A stretch of 64,000 nucleotides of DNA, taken from assembly GCA_963281155.1 (NCBI GenBank), contig CAUJLY010000006.1, positions 6,696,001 to 6,760,000 on the forward strand, read 5' to 3'. The notes under the pieces were generated by a model that was not told where the DNA came from, searched no databases, and worked only from the letters and a program-made list of their open reading frames with translations. This DNA is from Rhabditophanes sp. KR3021. Lineage: Eukaryota > Nematoda > Chromadorea > Rhabditida > Alloionematidae. The translations under genes were made by a program, and so were the position numbers. The stretch's first letter is position 1. Each line of letters starts with the position of its first letter. Shown one piece after another: positions 41,901 through 52,893 of this stretch.

Positions 41901-42526
41901 TATGCTTCAAGTCAAAAATCAATTGTCTTAGAGCAACTGTATTAAATCATCTATATACACATTCTCATACATTTCCTTTAATAATACAAAGTTCCTGTGT
42001 GTGAAAATGTTTGATCGCATACATGTACTTGGAAGAAAAGGGAGATGATCATTTTAAAAGAGGCTGAAATGTATTACATTAGTCTTTATTGCTCTTTGTT
42101 CAACAATATAAAATGGACTCAATTGGCGGCAAACTATTTTTCGCGCACTTACTCTCTCTCCTCTACAACTGACATATGCCCAACATAAACTTATTCTACT
42201 TTTTTTTGCTGTAAAGTTATACATCCAGTACTGTTTGTACGTTTGATACGTTTTCCCTTCCACCATCTATATATCATAATAGTCCAGCTTTTACTATTAA
42301 ATTGTCCTTAATTAATTTCAATGTTTTGTTATCCTTTTTATCGCTTTAAAGAAATTGATTTAAATAATGGCTTAATAGGTAGATGTTTTTAATGATAATA
42401 CATCTCATCAATTTATATACTTTGACACATTGCAATATCATCTATTTTAAATAAGACCATAATATACTTACGCCAAACAGTCTTTTTACATATAACTCTT
42501 TCTTTTACATCATTACAGCCTTTTCG
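38909..42526. other. Spacer of 3.6 kb between divergent genes
   Basis: It lies between the starts of glutaminase (-) and MELK (+). Overlapping ORFs near 40391-40696 on both strands look like low-complexity chance frames. A slightly GC-richer patch near 40970-41100 has no long frame. No RNA gene was seen. TTTACATCATTACAG ending at 42518 is a probable acceptor just upstream of the MELK start. Confidence 0.45.
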
Positions 42527-44727
42527 ATGACAAAAGTTGTTCCTCGGTCATCTTCATGCGCAAGGGTTTTTGAAAACCTTCGTGAACAAAAAGTCTCCAC
42601 AAAGCCAAATCCAATTGTTGAACCTCTTGCTGGAAAATATCTCTTGGGTGAACAGTTAGGTTGTGGCGGATTTGGAACGGTCCATTTGGCTACTCACGTT
42701 TTAACAGGGGGAAAAGTCGCCATCAAAATCATTGATAAAAAGAAACATGGAGTAAGTTTTAATCTGCTTAACTTTTTGTTTACATTTTTATTTAGAAAGA
42801 CATGAAATTCATTGAAACAGAGTTACAAGCCCTCAAAGAACTTGCTCATCAAAATATTTGTCGAATGTATCAACAAGTAGAGACCAAGCAGTATCTTTAT
42901 TTTATTATGGAGGTAAGAGAACGATTGGAATTACAATTATATTAACTATTTTAGTACTGTAATGGAGGTGAAATGTTCGATTACATTATCAAGAAAGAAA
43001 GATTGGAGGAGTCAGAAGCCAGACACTTCTTCAGGCAGCTAATTCAAGCCATGGCTTACGTTCATTCGTCGGGGTACTGCCACAGAGATTTAAAGCCAGA
43101 AAATTTACTTATCACTGATGACCTTAAGTTGAAGTTGATTGATTTTGGATTATGTGCAAAGCCAAACAATTTATATACGGATACGTTGAAGGATTATTGC
43201 GGTAGCCCCGCTTATGCTGCTCCGGAGTTGTTTGATGAAAAACCTTATCTTGGTCACCATGTGGATCTTTGGTCGATGGGTGTAATTTTATACACTCTTT
43301 TGTGCGGATGCCTTCCTTTTGAGGATGAAAGTCTGTCAAAATTACGGCAAAAAGTTCTTCGTGGTATGATCAACTTCCCACCGTATCTGTCTCAAGGAAG
43401 TCGTGAAATTTTACGCGAACTATTGACAGTAAATCCAAGAAAAAGAATTACTATGGAAGAATTAATTATCCACCCGTGGATTACTAAAAGTTACATGAAT
43501 CCACTGAAGTTCAACACAATTTACAAGAAAGACTTTATTAATATGGAAGTAGCAGTTGAAATGTCCTTCTTCCATTGTGTTACGAAAGAAAAAATACTTG
43601 ATTTGATAAAAGAAAACAAATTCGATTACCTTACAGCAACATACCTCATTTTGTTGCACAAAAAAGAGAATAATGAAAGAATTGCTTTGCCAATTCATCA
43701 TCTCCGTTACCCAAACAATGAAGGTAATATCCTGACATCACCTACAATCCATTGTTCTTTAGAAGGATATTTAGATTGTTCAGGGATGTCTGAGGATGAG
43801 CTAGTTGCATATGGAAAAAGTTCAAAGAAACAAAAGACTACGGAATACAAGAGTACATGTGAACGTTTACACCAGCACCACATGGTATATACAGAAAAGT
43901 ATGATCGAAATTCAGTGTATGCTAGAGCTAAGAAGATTTTGGGAGAAGATTACATGTTCACAGGATCTCCAAGTTTCAAAATCAGACCCGACAAAAGGAG
44001 TGAGAGTGAGCAAAGAAATAGTCGTCATCATTCAAGTGGATCTAATGAGACCCCAGTCAAGAGTAGTCGTTCAAAGACGGATAAAGAAAATCATAGGCCA
44101 TCCACATTACGTGCCCGTTTACCTCAAACTTACAAGGGTGTTGAGAGTATTTTCAAACCTATAAGTGTCTTTGAAACTCCAAAGAAAGCACCCATTACTA
44201 TGTGCGCTCCTCAAACAGAAGGGCGTGTTTCAAATAGGAGTCGTTCAATCGAGCATAATGGAGGTGCCACTTCAGTTCCTAATTCACCATTAGCACATCC
44301 TGATGCACGACACAGCCGAGTCCAACAAAAGACTCCAAGATTGAAACAAAGAGTTTTTGCTTCATTGGAAAGAAAAGCGGATCGTATGATTAATTTGCTA
44401 ACGCCTAAGCGGTTGAGAAGCAAGCCATCTCTTTTGAAACAAACAAAGGGAATGGTTAATGTATCAATTACATCATCAAATGAACCTGAACGAGTAAAGA
44501 GTGAGTTAAGAGCTGTGTTTGAGCAATTAGGGTTGACATTGCATGAAAATGGTTGGAAATTGTCTGGAGAGAAAATGGAAGGAGACAAATGTGTAATGTC
44601 TGTTGAACTTGAAGTTGTTTGCATTGAAAACCTAGAGTACGTAGGTGTTAAGCGTCGTAGGCTAAAGGGAGATGGGTTCTTGTACAAAAAATTATGCGAA
44701 CAAATCCTTCAACTTGCTGGTCTTTAA
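42527..44727 (+). CDS. MELK: MELK/PIG-1 family protein kinase
   Basis: Three exons (42527-42751, 42796-42912, 42955-44727) give 704 aa. The kinase domain starts at about residue 37: glycine loop LGCGGFGTVHLA, VAIKIID lysine, HRDLKPENLL, IDFGLCAKP (the GLCAKP is MELK-specific), YCGSPAYAAPEL, LWSMGVILYTLLCG. The MELK-type UBA domain follows (FDYLTATYLILLHKK). A Ser/Arg/Lys-rich linker leads to the C-terminal KA1 domain (MSVELEVVCIENLEYVGVKR, RLKGDGFLYKKL). In C. elegans the orthologue PIG-1 controls asymmetric neuroblast division. All catalytic residues are present, but the activation-loop Thr of the AMPK-related family (TxCGS) is Asp at residue 194 (DYCGS). AATAAA at about 44895 fits the 3' end. 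Confidence 0.97.
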
Positions 44728-45482
44728 AAATATTTATTTACCCACTAACTTCTACTACATAGGTTCATTTTACCTATCATTTCAAATTATTTTGTAACTA
44801 AACAGAAAATGAAATATTAACATATAATTTTTGTCCCAACTTTTAATCACATAAACTTTTGTTTATAATGTTATTTTCATTTGTGTTGTTTAAAATAAAT
44901 GTAATTTTACCTTTTTGTTTGTGGTTTTAAACAATATAATTGTTTTTTCTATGTAAAGTTGAATCTTTCTATAAGGAACACCAGCGAGACCGAGATAAGT
45001 GCTCTAAAATTTTTCTCTTATTGGTATAAAATGTGCTTTTTATGTCTAATTCATAATTAACAATAATAATAAAACATCAGAAATTATCACGTGCAAATAA
45101 AAATAAAAAAATATGACTTATTATGGAGTTTTCTAAAAATCGGTAGGTTGTTCTTGAGTAAGAGAGAAGACCACCAATGAAGGAAATTGCTTTCTAACTC
45201 TTCAATAAAATTGGGCAAGTCAGAATTTCTTTCAATGACGTTGTTTTTCATGTCCTTTAGATTACTATGAAATGGATCCCATGTAATGATTACTAGTAGT
45301 TCTCTAGCAACCACTACATCACCTTTGATTTGTTCATTGGACACTTAAAAAGTTGATAATTGTACGCTTATATTCATTTACAATAGAAATTTATTTTATT
45401 TATTAAAAGTAAGTGAACAATTGTATATTAATATTAAAAATAAATTTAATTAATGAATATGTATATATAAAAATATTATATA
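44728..45482. other. Convergent 3' spacer
   Basis: 3' regions of MELK (+) and the next gene (-). A minus-strand frame at 45087-45344 lacks an ATG before an acceptor-like TTTTTAAG and is not called. Confidence 0.4.
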
Positions 45483-46079
45483 CTAGTCCTTTGCGTGGCG
45501 ACCCTTGTGATTTTGGATATAGAATCTTCTATCATTTAGGGTTGTTTCAATATCCTTTTGAATGTTGTTCCTTTTTCGTCTAAAAATAAATAATGTACTT
45601 TGAAGTATAAAAACCTACAATTTTCTTATATCCACTTCTCTTCTGCTTCTCTCGGCATTTTGAAAATCTCTATTCATGTTGTCCAAATCATCAGGTCCAT
45701 GTCTTTGAGTATTAACTTGAAGTCCTGGTACGATATTACTTTTTATGTCTCTTCGAAAAAATTGAACATTATGTCCGGAAGTCAATCTAGTGAGTTCCCC
45801 AGTTGAAACACAACCAACGTCAACCAGTCTTGTTATACCTTGATGATTTTCATCAGTAACTTGAGCAGCTTGCACACTTGCTAATATGCCATCTCTTACT
45901 TCGCCAACTCCTTGCTCACCAATATAATTTGCTATACGTTGGTTGTTAGATAATAGACCATTGTTAGGAATCATTAATGAATTCAAATCACTGCTATTTG
46001 AAGTATGTTCGTGGACGTTTACATTGACGTTTTCCGTTGATTGCGGATCTTCACGCATATCATTTCCATTCTCACCCAT
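45483..46079 (-). CDS. Unrecognised protein of about 185 aa
   Basis: Two exons separated by a short intron near 45577-45616, joining VDIRKL to RKRNNIQKD. The protein is hydrophilic, with an Asn/Ser/His-rich N-terminus (MGENGNDMREDPQST) and a middle segment (GVGEVRDGILASVQAAQV, GITRLVDVGCVSTGELTRL). The C-terminus is basic and charged and predicted helical (NMNRDFQNAERSRREVDIRK). There is no signal peptide, membrane span or recognised domain. The C-terminus ends NHKGRHAKD. Met 46079 is chosen because the upstream frame has no ATG and an acceptor TTGTTTCAG ends about 26 bp before it. Function unknown. Confidence 0.7.
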
Positions 46080-46765
46080 TATTTCAATCCAAATGTAAAT
46101 AAAGTCTGAAACAAACAATTATAAAGGTATTTGAAATAAATTATTGAAACTGATTTTTATAATATGTATATGACATCATGCTAAACGCTGCTGCACAATT
46201 AAATAAAATGGAAGATAAATTTATAATTTTAACAACAAAAGTCAAAATACAAAATTATGATTAATTAAGTTTAAATGAAATTTCATGAACTGGCAATATC
46301 AAAGTTATATAGCCTCTGACCACCAAATACCTGCCATATAAATAAAAATGGTATCTTGTGATAAATATTTGGATTAGAAGTATAAAGTTAGCCATATATT
46401 CGTAATTATCATCAGCTGAGGTAGTAGAAGTTTATGAAATTGTACTTTTAAATTGCACTCTTCCTAGTTAATGAAATGCCAAATTCGAAATATTGCTGCA
46501 AAAGTTATCATAGTTAATGTAAGAATAAAGTAAACAACACATAAAAATTCGTTTAATAGTTTACACACTTAATTTTTTCTTTCTTATTTATTGTTTGAAA
46601 GCTGGTTAGAAGGAGCTAAAAATAATAATTAATAATTCTAATTCTAAATATTTTTAATTAGAGTCTAATTAATGACTAGACTAAAAAACATGTACACAAA
46701 GAAATATGATATGAAAATACGAACTTTTATGATGTTTTAAATAAATGATAGGTGTAAACATTGAA
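46080..46765. other. Spacer between minus-strand genes
   Basis: AT-rich. No exon seen beyond the probable 5' UTR acceptor near 46110. Confidence 0.45.
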
Positions 46766-47958
46766 TTATTCATTTTGTCGTGATGGCAATGATAAACTAT
46801 GTTGCTTCTCGTTATCACCTCTCATAAATTGAAAAGAAGCTTCTTTTTCGGTAATTGACACATTTATATACGCTCCTCTTGTTAAACCTAATGTGCTGAA
46901 GACATTCCATTTGCTTGGTGGGTAAAAATACTTAAGAGAACCCGAGGGAATCGAATTTTTGTTTTTCATACTTCTATCTACATATGCACCGGCTCCACTA
47001 ATTATATATTGCATATTTGTATTAGTTGTCTTATCGAAATGACTAATATCCTGCAAATTATGATCATGTCCCGAAAAGTAAGCCGTGACATTATATTGCC
47101 TTAATAACGGGTCTAATTTCTCCAGCATGCAATTTGTAGGTCCGTGGTTAGAGGCAGAATAGATAGGATAATGACCTACCACAAAAAGATAATTGGCACT
47201 ATTGTAGATGATAAATTAACATTAAAAAATATTTTTTCTTACGTATTGGTTCGCAACTGAGTTTTAATCCATTCCCATTGAATATCAGCCGCAGTAGAAT
47301 TATCAGGGCCTTTTGGAGAATGTTGTTTAGCCCAGAACCATTCAAACTTTGAGCTTTCCTTATTCATTTCAACGGTGTTGCCACATAATTCAATTGTGTC
47401 AAGCATGATAAAAGACACTTTTACTGTTTTAGCAATTGCGTAGTTTATTGTGTAGTACTTGGCTGGAAAAGTCCATTTGTTACTAAAATTAGTATACTCA
47501 ACCATTGCGTCAATGTCACCTAAATAGTCATGATTCCCATATACCATGTAAAAGGGAATTAAAAGGTTATCCAAGTCATATGTATTTTCAAAAGTTTTTT
47601 CAAATCTGTCATCATGAATATTGTTAACTCCATTCCAATATATCAAATCGCCAGTATTTATGATAAATGAGTATTGGTCATCTGTGTTGGCGGAAGCCAT
47701 AGATTGAGCAACTTTATTCTGAGCGTATGTGGCACCAAAGATAGGATTTCCTAGTTTAAAAGCTTATAGTGTTATTAGTTAAATTCACTTACCTCCTGTA
47801 TCACCAATCAAAAAGAATTTTAAAGTTGTTCCCTCGATCTCACAAACATTTACTCCTGTGCATTTCATTCGGCTTGAAGGAGTCATAATTTTAGCTGTAG
47901 TAGCTAAGGAAAAGCAAACGTTTAAAGAAACAACCAATAATAAAGTAAACCAATTCAT
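46766..47958 (-). CDS. ACP5: Tartrate-resistant (purple) acid phosphatase
   Basis: A secreted or lysosomal Fe/metal-dependent phosphatase. Three exons give 368 aa. The signal peptide is MNWFTLLLVVSLNVCFSLA. The metal-ligand blocks are in order: GDTGG (Asp), NTGDLIYW (Asp and Tyr, the Tyr giving the purple charge transfer), YGNHDYLGD (Asn), VGHYPIYS (His) and SGHDHNLQ (two His). Two usual positions differ (Trp to Thr in GDWGG, Asn to Leu in GDNFY), but the metal ligands themselves are kept. FMLDT-like IMLDTIELCGN and the ISGAGAYVD block match ACP5 closely. Two introns of about 42-45 bp. The start is the first Met, immediately before the hydrophobic segment. Confidence 0.96.
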
Positions 47959-48629
47959 TCTAAAATCATTCAAAAATTGATAGGTAATATTATGGAGTTT
48001 TGTAACAATAAATAATAGACACAAGAATATACAAATGTATGCACATATATAGTGTAAAACATACCAAAATGATCATAAACCTCTTGTAATACATTTAAAA
48101 GTTTATATAAAAGAACAATATTCGATACGTGATTAATCCATATGATTCGTCACGATTACAATTTATAAAAAATGGATTTGTTTAACAGACTTTCAATAGA
48201 CATAAATACATGATAAAGTTTTTTACATCAATTAAAAATTATATATAAAATAAATATTTGTGTGGCAAAGTCATATTAAATTGATTACTACCAAATATCA
48301 ACTTTCTCTTTTTTAGATCAACACTGTTTCATATTACCGAAAATAATTGCCACATAATATACTAATATTTACCCTCAAATTTATATTTATATCATATTAC
48401 AGTAAGTTGATTTGAACTTAATGTATAAACGTCCTTGGACTAATCATCTGTTTTAGGTAAGCTTCGCGTCAAATTTGGATTAAGAGTATATTTAGTTAAC
48501 ATATACTTTGCGATGAAAATTTAAAGAAGTGTCAATTTTTTCACTAAAAAATAATAGATAACAAATATTTATTATGTAAGGAAATTGATTTAAAAAATAC
48601 AAAATATGATAAATAAGTTGATATATTTA
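47959..48629. other. Spacer between minus-strand genes
   Basis: AT-rich, 5' side of the phosphatase gene and 3' side of the p115 gene. No gene seen. Confidence 0.45.
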
Positions 48630-51153
48630 TTACATATGTTTCATTTTATTTATAACATCGTCTTTTCCTTTTAGTTCTTTCATCGCATTTGCCAGAGCGA
48701 CTCCTTGAGTTTCATAAGCTTGATAACCGGCCATCAACTGTTCATTTAACTGGTCGACATGAACCTCTAATTCTCTTATTACATCACTAGTTGGATTAGG
48801 AAGTTGGCTAATTTGATACTTTTGCCACTGATTTGCCCAGTCCTTGTACTTTTGAACTTCTGCCTGCCATAATGTGACATTGCTTGATAAAATGGCAATT
48901 TGTTCTTCATATATTTTCTTTTCATCAGCATCTTTTTTCAATTTCTCAACTTCAGATCTTAAGTGAGAAATTTCATCTTTAGTAGATATATTTAAAGAAG
49001 AGTATTTCTTCTCAATATCACTTAATTTTTCTTTATTCTCCTTAAGATCTTGTTTATACGTAAGTAATTCAGCATCTTGCTTTCTTATTAATTCAATATA
49101 TCCGACAACAGCTCCTTCTTGCATATCAATTGTTATGGTAGTGGTGTCAACTTCGTCTCTCAATACTTTTAAAAATTGAATCATTTTCACTTTGAATATT
49201 TTACAAAATTGGAAGTCCAAATATAAATTTGAAGCGGTTTTTAAATGAATCTGGGACTTACTTGCAGAAACTAAATAGTAGTCATTATGTGTAAAATTTT
49301 CTAAGGCATCTGCCAAAACACTTTTTCCAATATGCCGATTTATGACATCGAAAATTGCTTTCTTTTGGCTTGTTTCAATAAGGTTATCATGCAATGTCAT
49401 TATGAAAAATGCTAATAATCCTTTAATTGTCCTTTGTTCACTTTCATTTCCATCATGTGAAATGTCAGCTTGAAAATTTATAAGTTATAAAAGACTATGT
49501 AAATTTACCGAATTCAGAAACTAAATATTGAATGTTTTGCGAATCTCTCATGAACGTTTGAACAGCATCTTTACAATTATTAATCCATATCGAAAGTAAC
49601 ATTAGTATTCCTGATTTAATCTGCCCGCGTCTTTTTTCTTGCCTACGAAGCAATGACAAAATGTATACAAATAAAGATGTTTCCTTGGCACCAGATGAAG
49701 ATTTAATGTTTAATAAAACATTTTTTCCTTCGTCGTTTGAAAATAAGATATGCATCAAACAAATCAGTGAACCCCATACTTGGAACGACTCTGAACTGTC
49801 TAAAGCAGTCAAAATTGTTGTACCAATACCTTTGTAATTTTCTACTGTTGAATGTCTTTTAACATCTAATGTTTTCAAAATTTGATTTTTTCCAAAGTCG
49901 TTATCATACATATAACAAGTAAAAATATAAATTGACGCACACCTTAATTTAAACTTCTGTGTATCATCGCTTAAGTTATCCATTAAAACTTTTAATGCTG
50001 ATTCTCGAACATCGCCATGATCAATTAATATTTCAGAAAAGTATGCTTGATTAATGTAATTACCTCGAATGATTTCTGACACAGTTAAGATCGTTTGAAC
50101 AATAACATCTAAACCAGCATTGGGTTCAAAAAACATAACCTCGCATAATGATGCCAGCATATTGTTTTGATAAAGGCTTTTTTGGCATTTTAAAGTATTT
50201 TCATGTTCATTGTCAATTGATACAAGAGTTCGAATGCATTCTAAACCAAAAAAAATGTTACTAACACGTTGTTTTGGCCATTCTAAAGTATTATCAAATG
50301 TTTCATAAGCATCTTCATCGGCAGAAAAGAATCTTATTAAATTTTTGGTTAATTCTGGATTTAAATTGGCCTCTTCACGAAAGTACTTCTGATTCGCAGC
50401 ATTCTTCTTAAGCAAATTCAGTATAACAAACAAACAATCCTCAATGACAATACTGTCTGATAGCTCATTTTCTACAATGTTTAGTAATTTTTCAAATGTC
50501 TTTTCGTAAACAAGTAATTGCTGGATATTTCGACTTCCACGACTTAGTTCACTGATCATTAAAATGACATTATTTCTAACTTCGATATTATCACTTTTCA
50601 ACAAGTCCACAACTTTGGGCACTCCGTTTGGATGATTGATTACTGCCAATTGAACATCGGAAGCTCGAAAGCGCAAAAGGGAAATGAGAAAATGAAGAAG
50701 AGGTAATCGTACGGAGATATCTGACGACCCTGTCAAGTTTAAAATCAAATTCAATAAATTGTTTGAGGCAATCATCAAATCCGATATGTTTTCTCCGACT
50801 TTATCACGTGACACAGGAACGTCTTCTTCGGGTGTTAATGATCTATTGAATATTTGCAAAATAAAAGAAATTATTTCTGGATCTTCATCTGGATGACTTA
50901 AAATTTCTTCGAACAAATTAAGACCAACTGTTCCAATGTGCCATCTCATAGACTAAAAAGTTATATAATTATGTTTGACAAAAGAATAACTTACTGCAGT
51001 CATACCCAGCAATGTCTTCAATGCTCCAAGCCGCATCTCATAATCAGAAGATGTTTTTAAACATTCGAACAAATGATCGGCAATCATGATACTATCATCT
51101 TCATCATTTATTATTTCCATAGATTCAGGAAAAAACTTATTAAATAACGACAT
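48630..51153 (-). CDS. USO1: General vesicular transport factor p115/USO1
   Basis: A Golgi tether that binds Rab1 and golgins in ER-Golgi traffic. Three exons (50995-51153, 49509-50952, 48630-49468) give 813 aa. The N-terminal armadillo-like head has RLGALKTLLGMTA, DLMIASNNLLNLIL, VVDLLKSDNIEVRNN, VIEDCLFVILNLLKKN, TVSEIIRGNYINQAYF and LMLLSIWINNCKDAV, aligning with p115 through its length. The USO1 head block follows (FIMTLHDNLIE, RHIGKSVLADALENFTHND). A coiled coil of about 140 residues (ELIRKQDAELLTYKQDLKEN onward) ends at INKMKHM. The human protein is 962 aa with a longer coiled coil and an acidic C-terminus; both are shortened or absent here. Confidence 0.95.
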
Positions 51154-51814
51154 CTTTTAAAACACCAAAAACTGTGTATATCTATAGCGTGACGTATGAT
51201 TACAGAGCAGTTATATTGTCTTTAAACTTTTGTTTGTGTTGATCGTAACTCCACGCAGATTCCTTTCAAGAAATGCAGCTGTCAAAAACCTTGAACAATA
51301 AAAACTTCTGGTAACCTTTAACATAAAAAATATCATCGCATTATTTTTGTTTTATTATCTGATTCAATGTAACAATGGTAGATGTTGTTTTTGTCTTTTT
51401 AATTCAACATGTGATTGCTATGTAAAAAACAATTGAATTTATACACTATTTTGAATGTATCGGTAGTAGTGCTTCAAAATCATTTGTTACAAGTGAAACT
51501 TAAAATTTGGCATAAATATGTTGATGACGCCTCACTACTGTTTTAATATTTATTTAAGAAAATATAAAGCACACAAGCTAATACGGCACAAACCTTTGTA
51601 ATAACAAATCTAAAAATATCAATAGTGATTTGTCATGGCATGAAATAAGAGTAGTAACAAAGTATTGTCTTTCAGAATTATTTTTTGTTGACTTAAAAAA
51701 CAAAAACATTTTTTCGTTAGGCAGAAAAAGTGATCAAGTGACTTCAGAAAAGTAGTTGATATAAAGAATTAGCATCATCAATTCCACAACACAAATAATA
51801 TTATATTTTAAGTA
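51154..51814. other. Divergent promoter region
   Basis: It lies between the p115 gene (-) and the Cys-rich gene (+). AT-rich, no exon seen. Confidence 0.45.
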
Positions 51815-52168
51815 ATGTTTAATTTGAATAAACTTGTTGTAATGATTATTTTTTGCTTAATTATCATTGGTACCTCTAAGGAATGGTATTTGTTCCCTAA
51901 TTGTGTTTCCTCAGGCATTTTTACAATTAAAAATTTAAAAAGGGGATATGTTTGTATTTGTCGTCACAAACCAAACAACTGCCGGAAAGGTATTCATAAT
52001 GAATCATAATTAACAAACTAATTGCCTTATTTAGCCATAATTGAAGAAATTATGCATGGAAATTCACCGTGTCCTGATAATTACTACTTTACATCAAGAG
52101 ATGTGGCCTATCGCTGCATACGTCCACATCCTGGATCCTTACTTCAACACAAAAAAAAGAAACTTTAG
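51815..52168 (+). CDS. Small secreted Cys-rich protein
   Basis: Two exons (51815-51989, 52035-52168) give 102 aa. The signal peptide is MFNLNKLVVMIIFCLIIIGTS. The mature part of about 80 residues has six cysteines in the segments LFPNCVSSG, YVCICRHKPNNC, SPCPDNYYF and YRCIRPHPG, and ends in a Lys run (HKKKKL). This suggests three disulfides. The family is not recognised; a secreted effector, hormone or antimicrobial peptide are possibilities. Joining in frame across the 45-bp intron supports a real gene. Confidence 0.7.
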
Positions 52169-52522
52169 TCAGAGGTAATGGGCCGTGCCTGGCGTGTGTT
52201 TTGGTCCGATGACCATATATATTGTATGCATCAGAACCTTCAAATGACATCATTTAACAAATTATTTTCAGAACAATAAAAACTTTTTTCAGTCCAATTT
52301 GCTATATTTATTTAAAGTTATGATGCCGTTTAGATAATGCTCATTTAATTATGTTACTTTAAAAGTGTTATCATTGGAGTTTAAATTTAATATGCACATT
52401 TTTTGATCAATCGTAGCTGTTGAGAAATTATTTAAGTGGATGAAATATGTAGTTAAGTTTTTTATAAACTATGTGAATAGTTCATATATCCAGTGATTAA
52501 TAATTAGAATTGTGCTCAATAT
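52169..52522. other. Short convergent spacer
   Basis: AATAAA near 52275 follows the Cys-rich gene. Nothing else seen. Confidence 0.45.
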
Positions 52523-52893
52523 TTACCAATCCATTCCTTCTTCAGGTTGGTTTTTGTTAAAAGCCAACATGCATTGAACTGGTGAGAAGAAACAGTTTCT
52601 GTCATATTTCTTGTTGATGGGGAAGATTCGTTTGTAGTTTCCGGCTTTTTGTGTGTTGTCAATGTACTTCACTTCAACTGGTGAAAGGTAAATGTTGTCA
52701 TCAGGCTCGATTTTGTTGTAGATTCCATTATTTCTACTATTAAAAATAGTTTAGATTGAAAAAAATTAAAAACTTACATCAAACCGTTAAAATTCCACAA
52801 TCTCCCATGATTGGCACACTCTCCAATTTTCAAAGCAGAAGCAAAGCAGATAATAAAGAAGCAAGTAATCAGCATAGTCTTGGCAGAATACAT
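52523..52893 (-). CDS. Allatostatin-C/somatostatin-like neuropeptide precursor
   Basis: Two exons (52778-52893, 52523-52736) give 109 aa. The signal peptide is MYSAKTMLITCFFIICFASA. A spacer with a single Cys (GECANHG) is followed by basic sites (NYKR, then INKK). The peptide after KK begins YDRNCFFSPVQCMLAFN and ends EEGMDW. CFFSPVQC has the same eight-residue Cys ring as arthropod allatostatin C (CYFNPISC), with aromatic-Phe and Pro in matching positions and a basic residue two before the first Cys. Unlike the arthropod peptides it extends 14 or more residues after the second Cys. Placing it in this family is inference from the ring; an unrelated C-terminal Cys-loop peptide is the alternative. 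Confidence 0.65.

Noticed and set aside
45087..45344. Minus-strand frame starting SNEQIKGDVVV
   Set aside because: Begins at GTG with no ATG. An acceptor precedes it, but splicing it to the upstream gene gives a stop.
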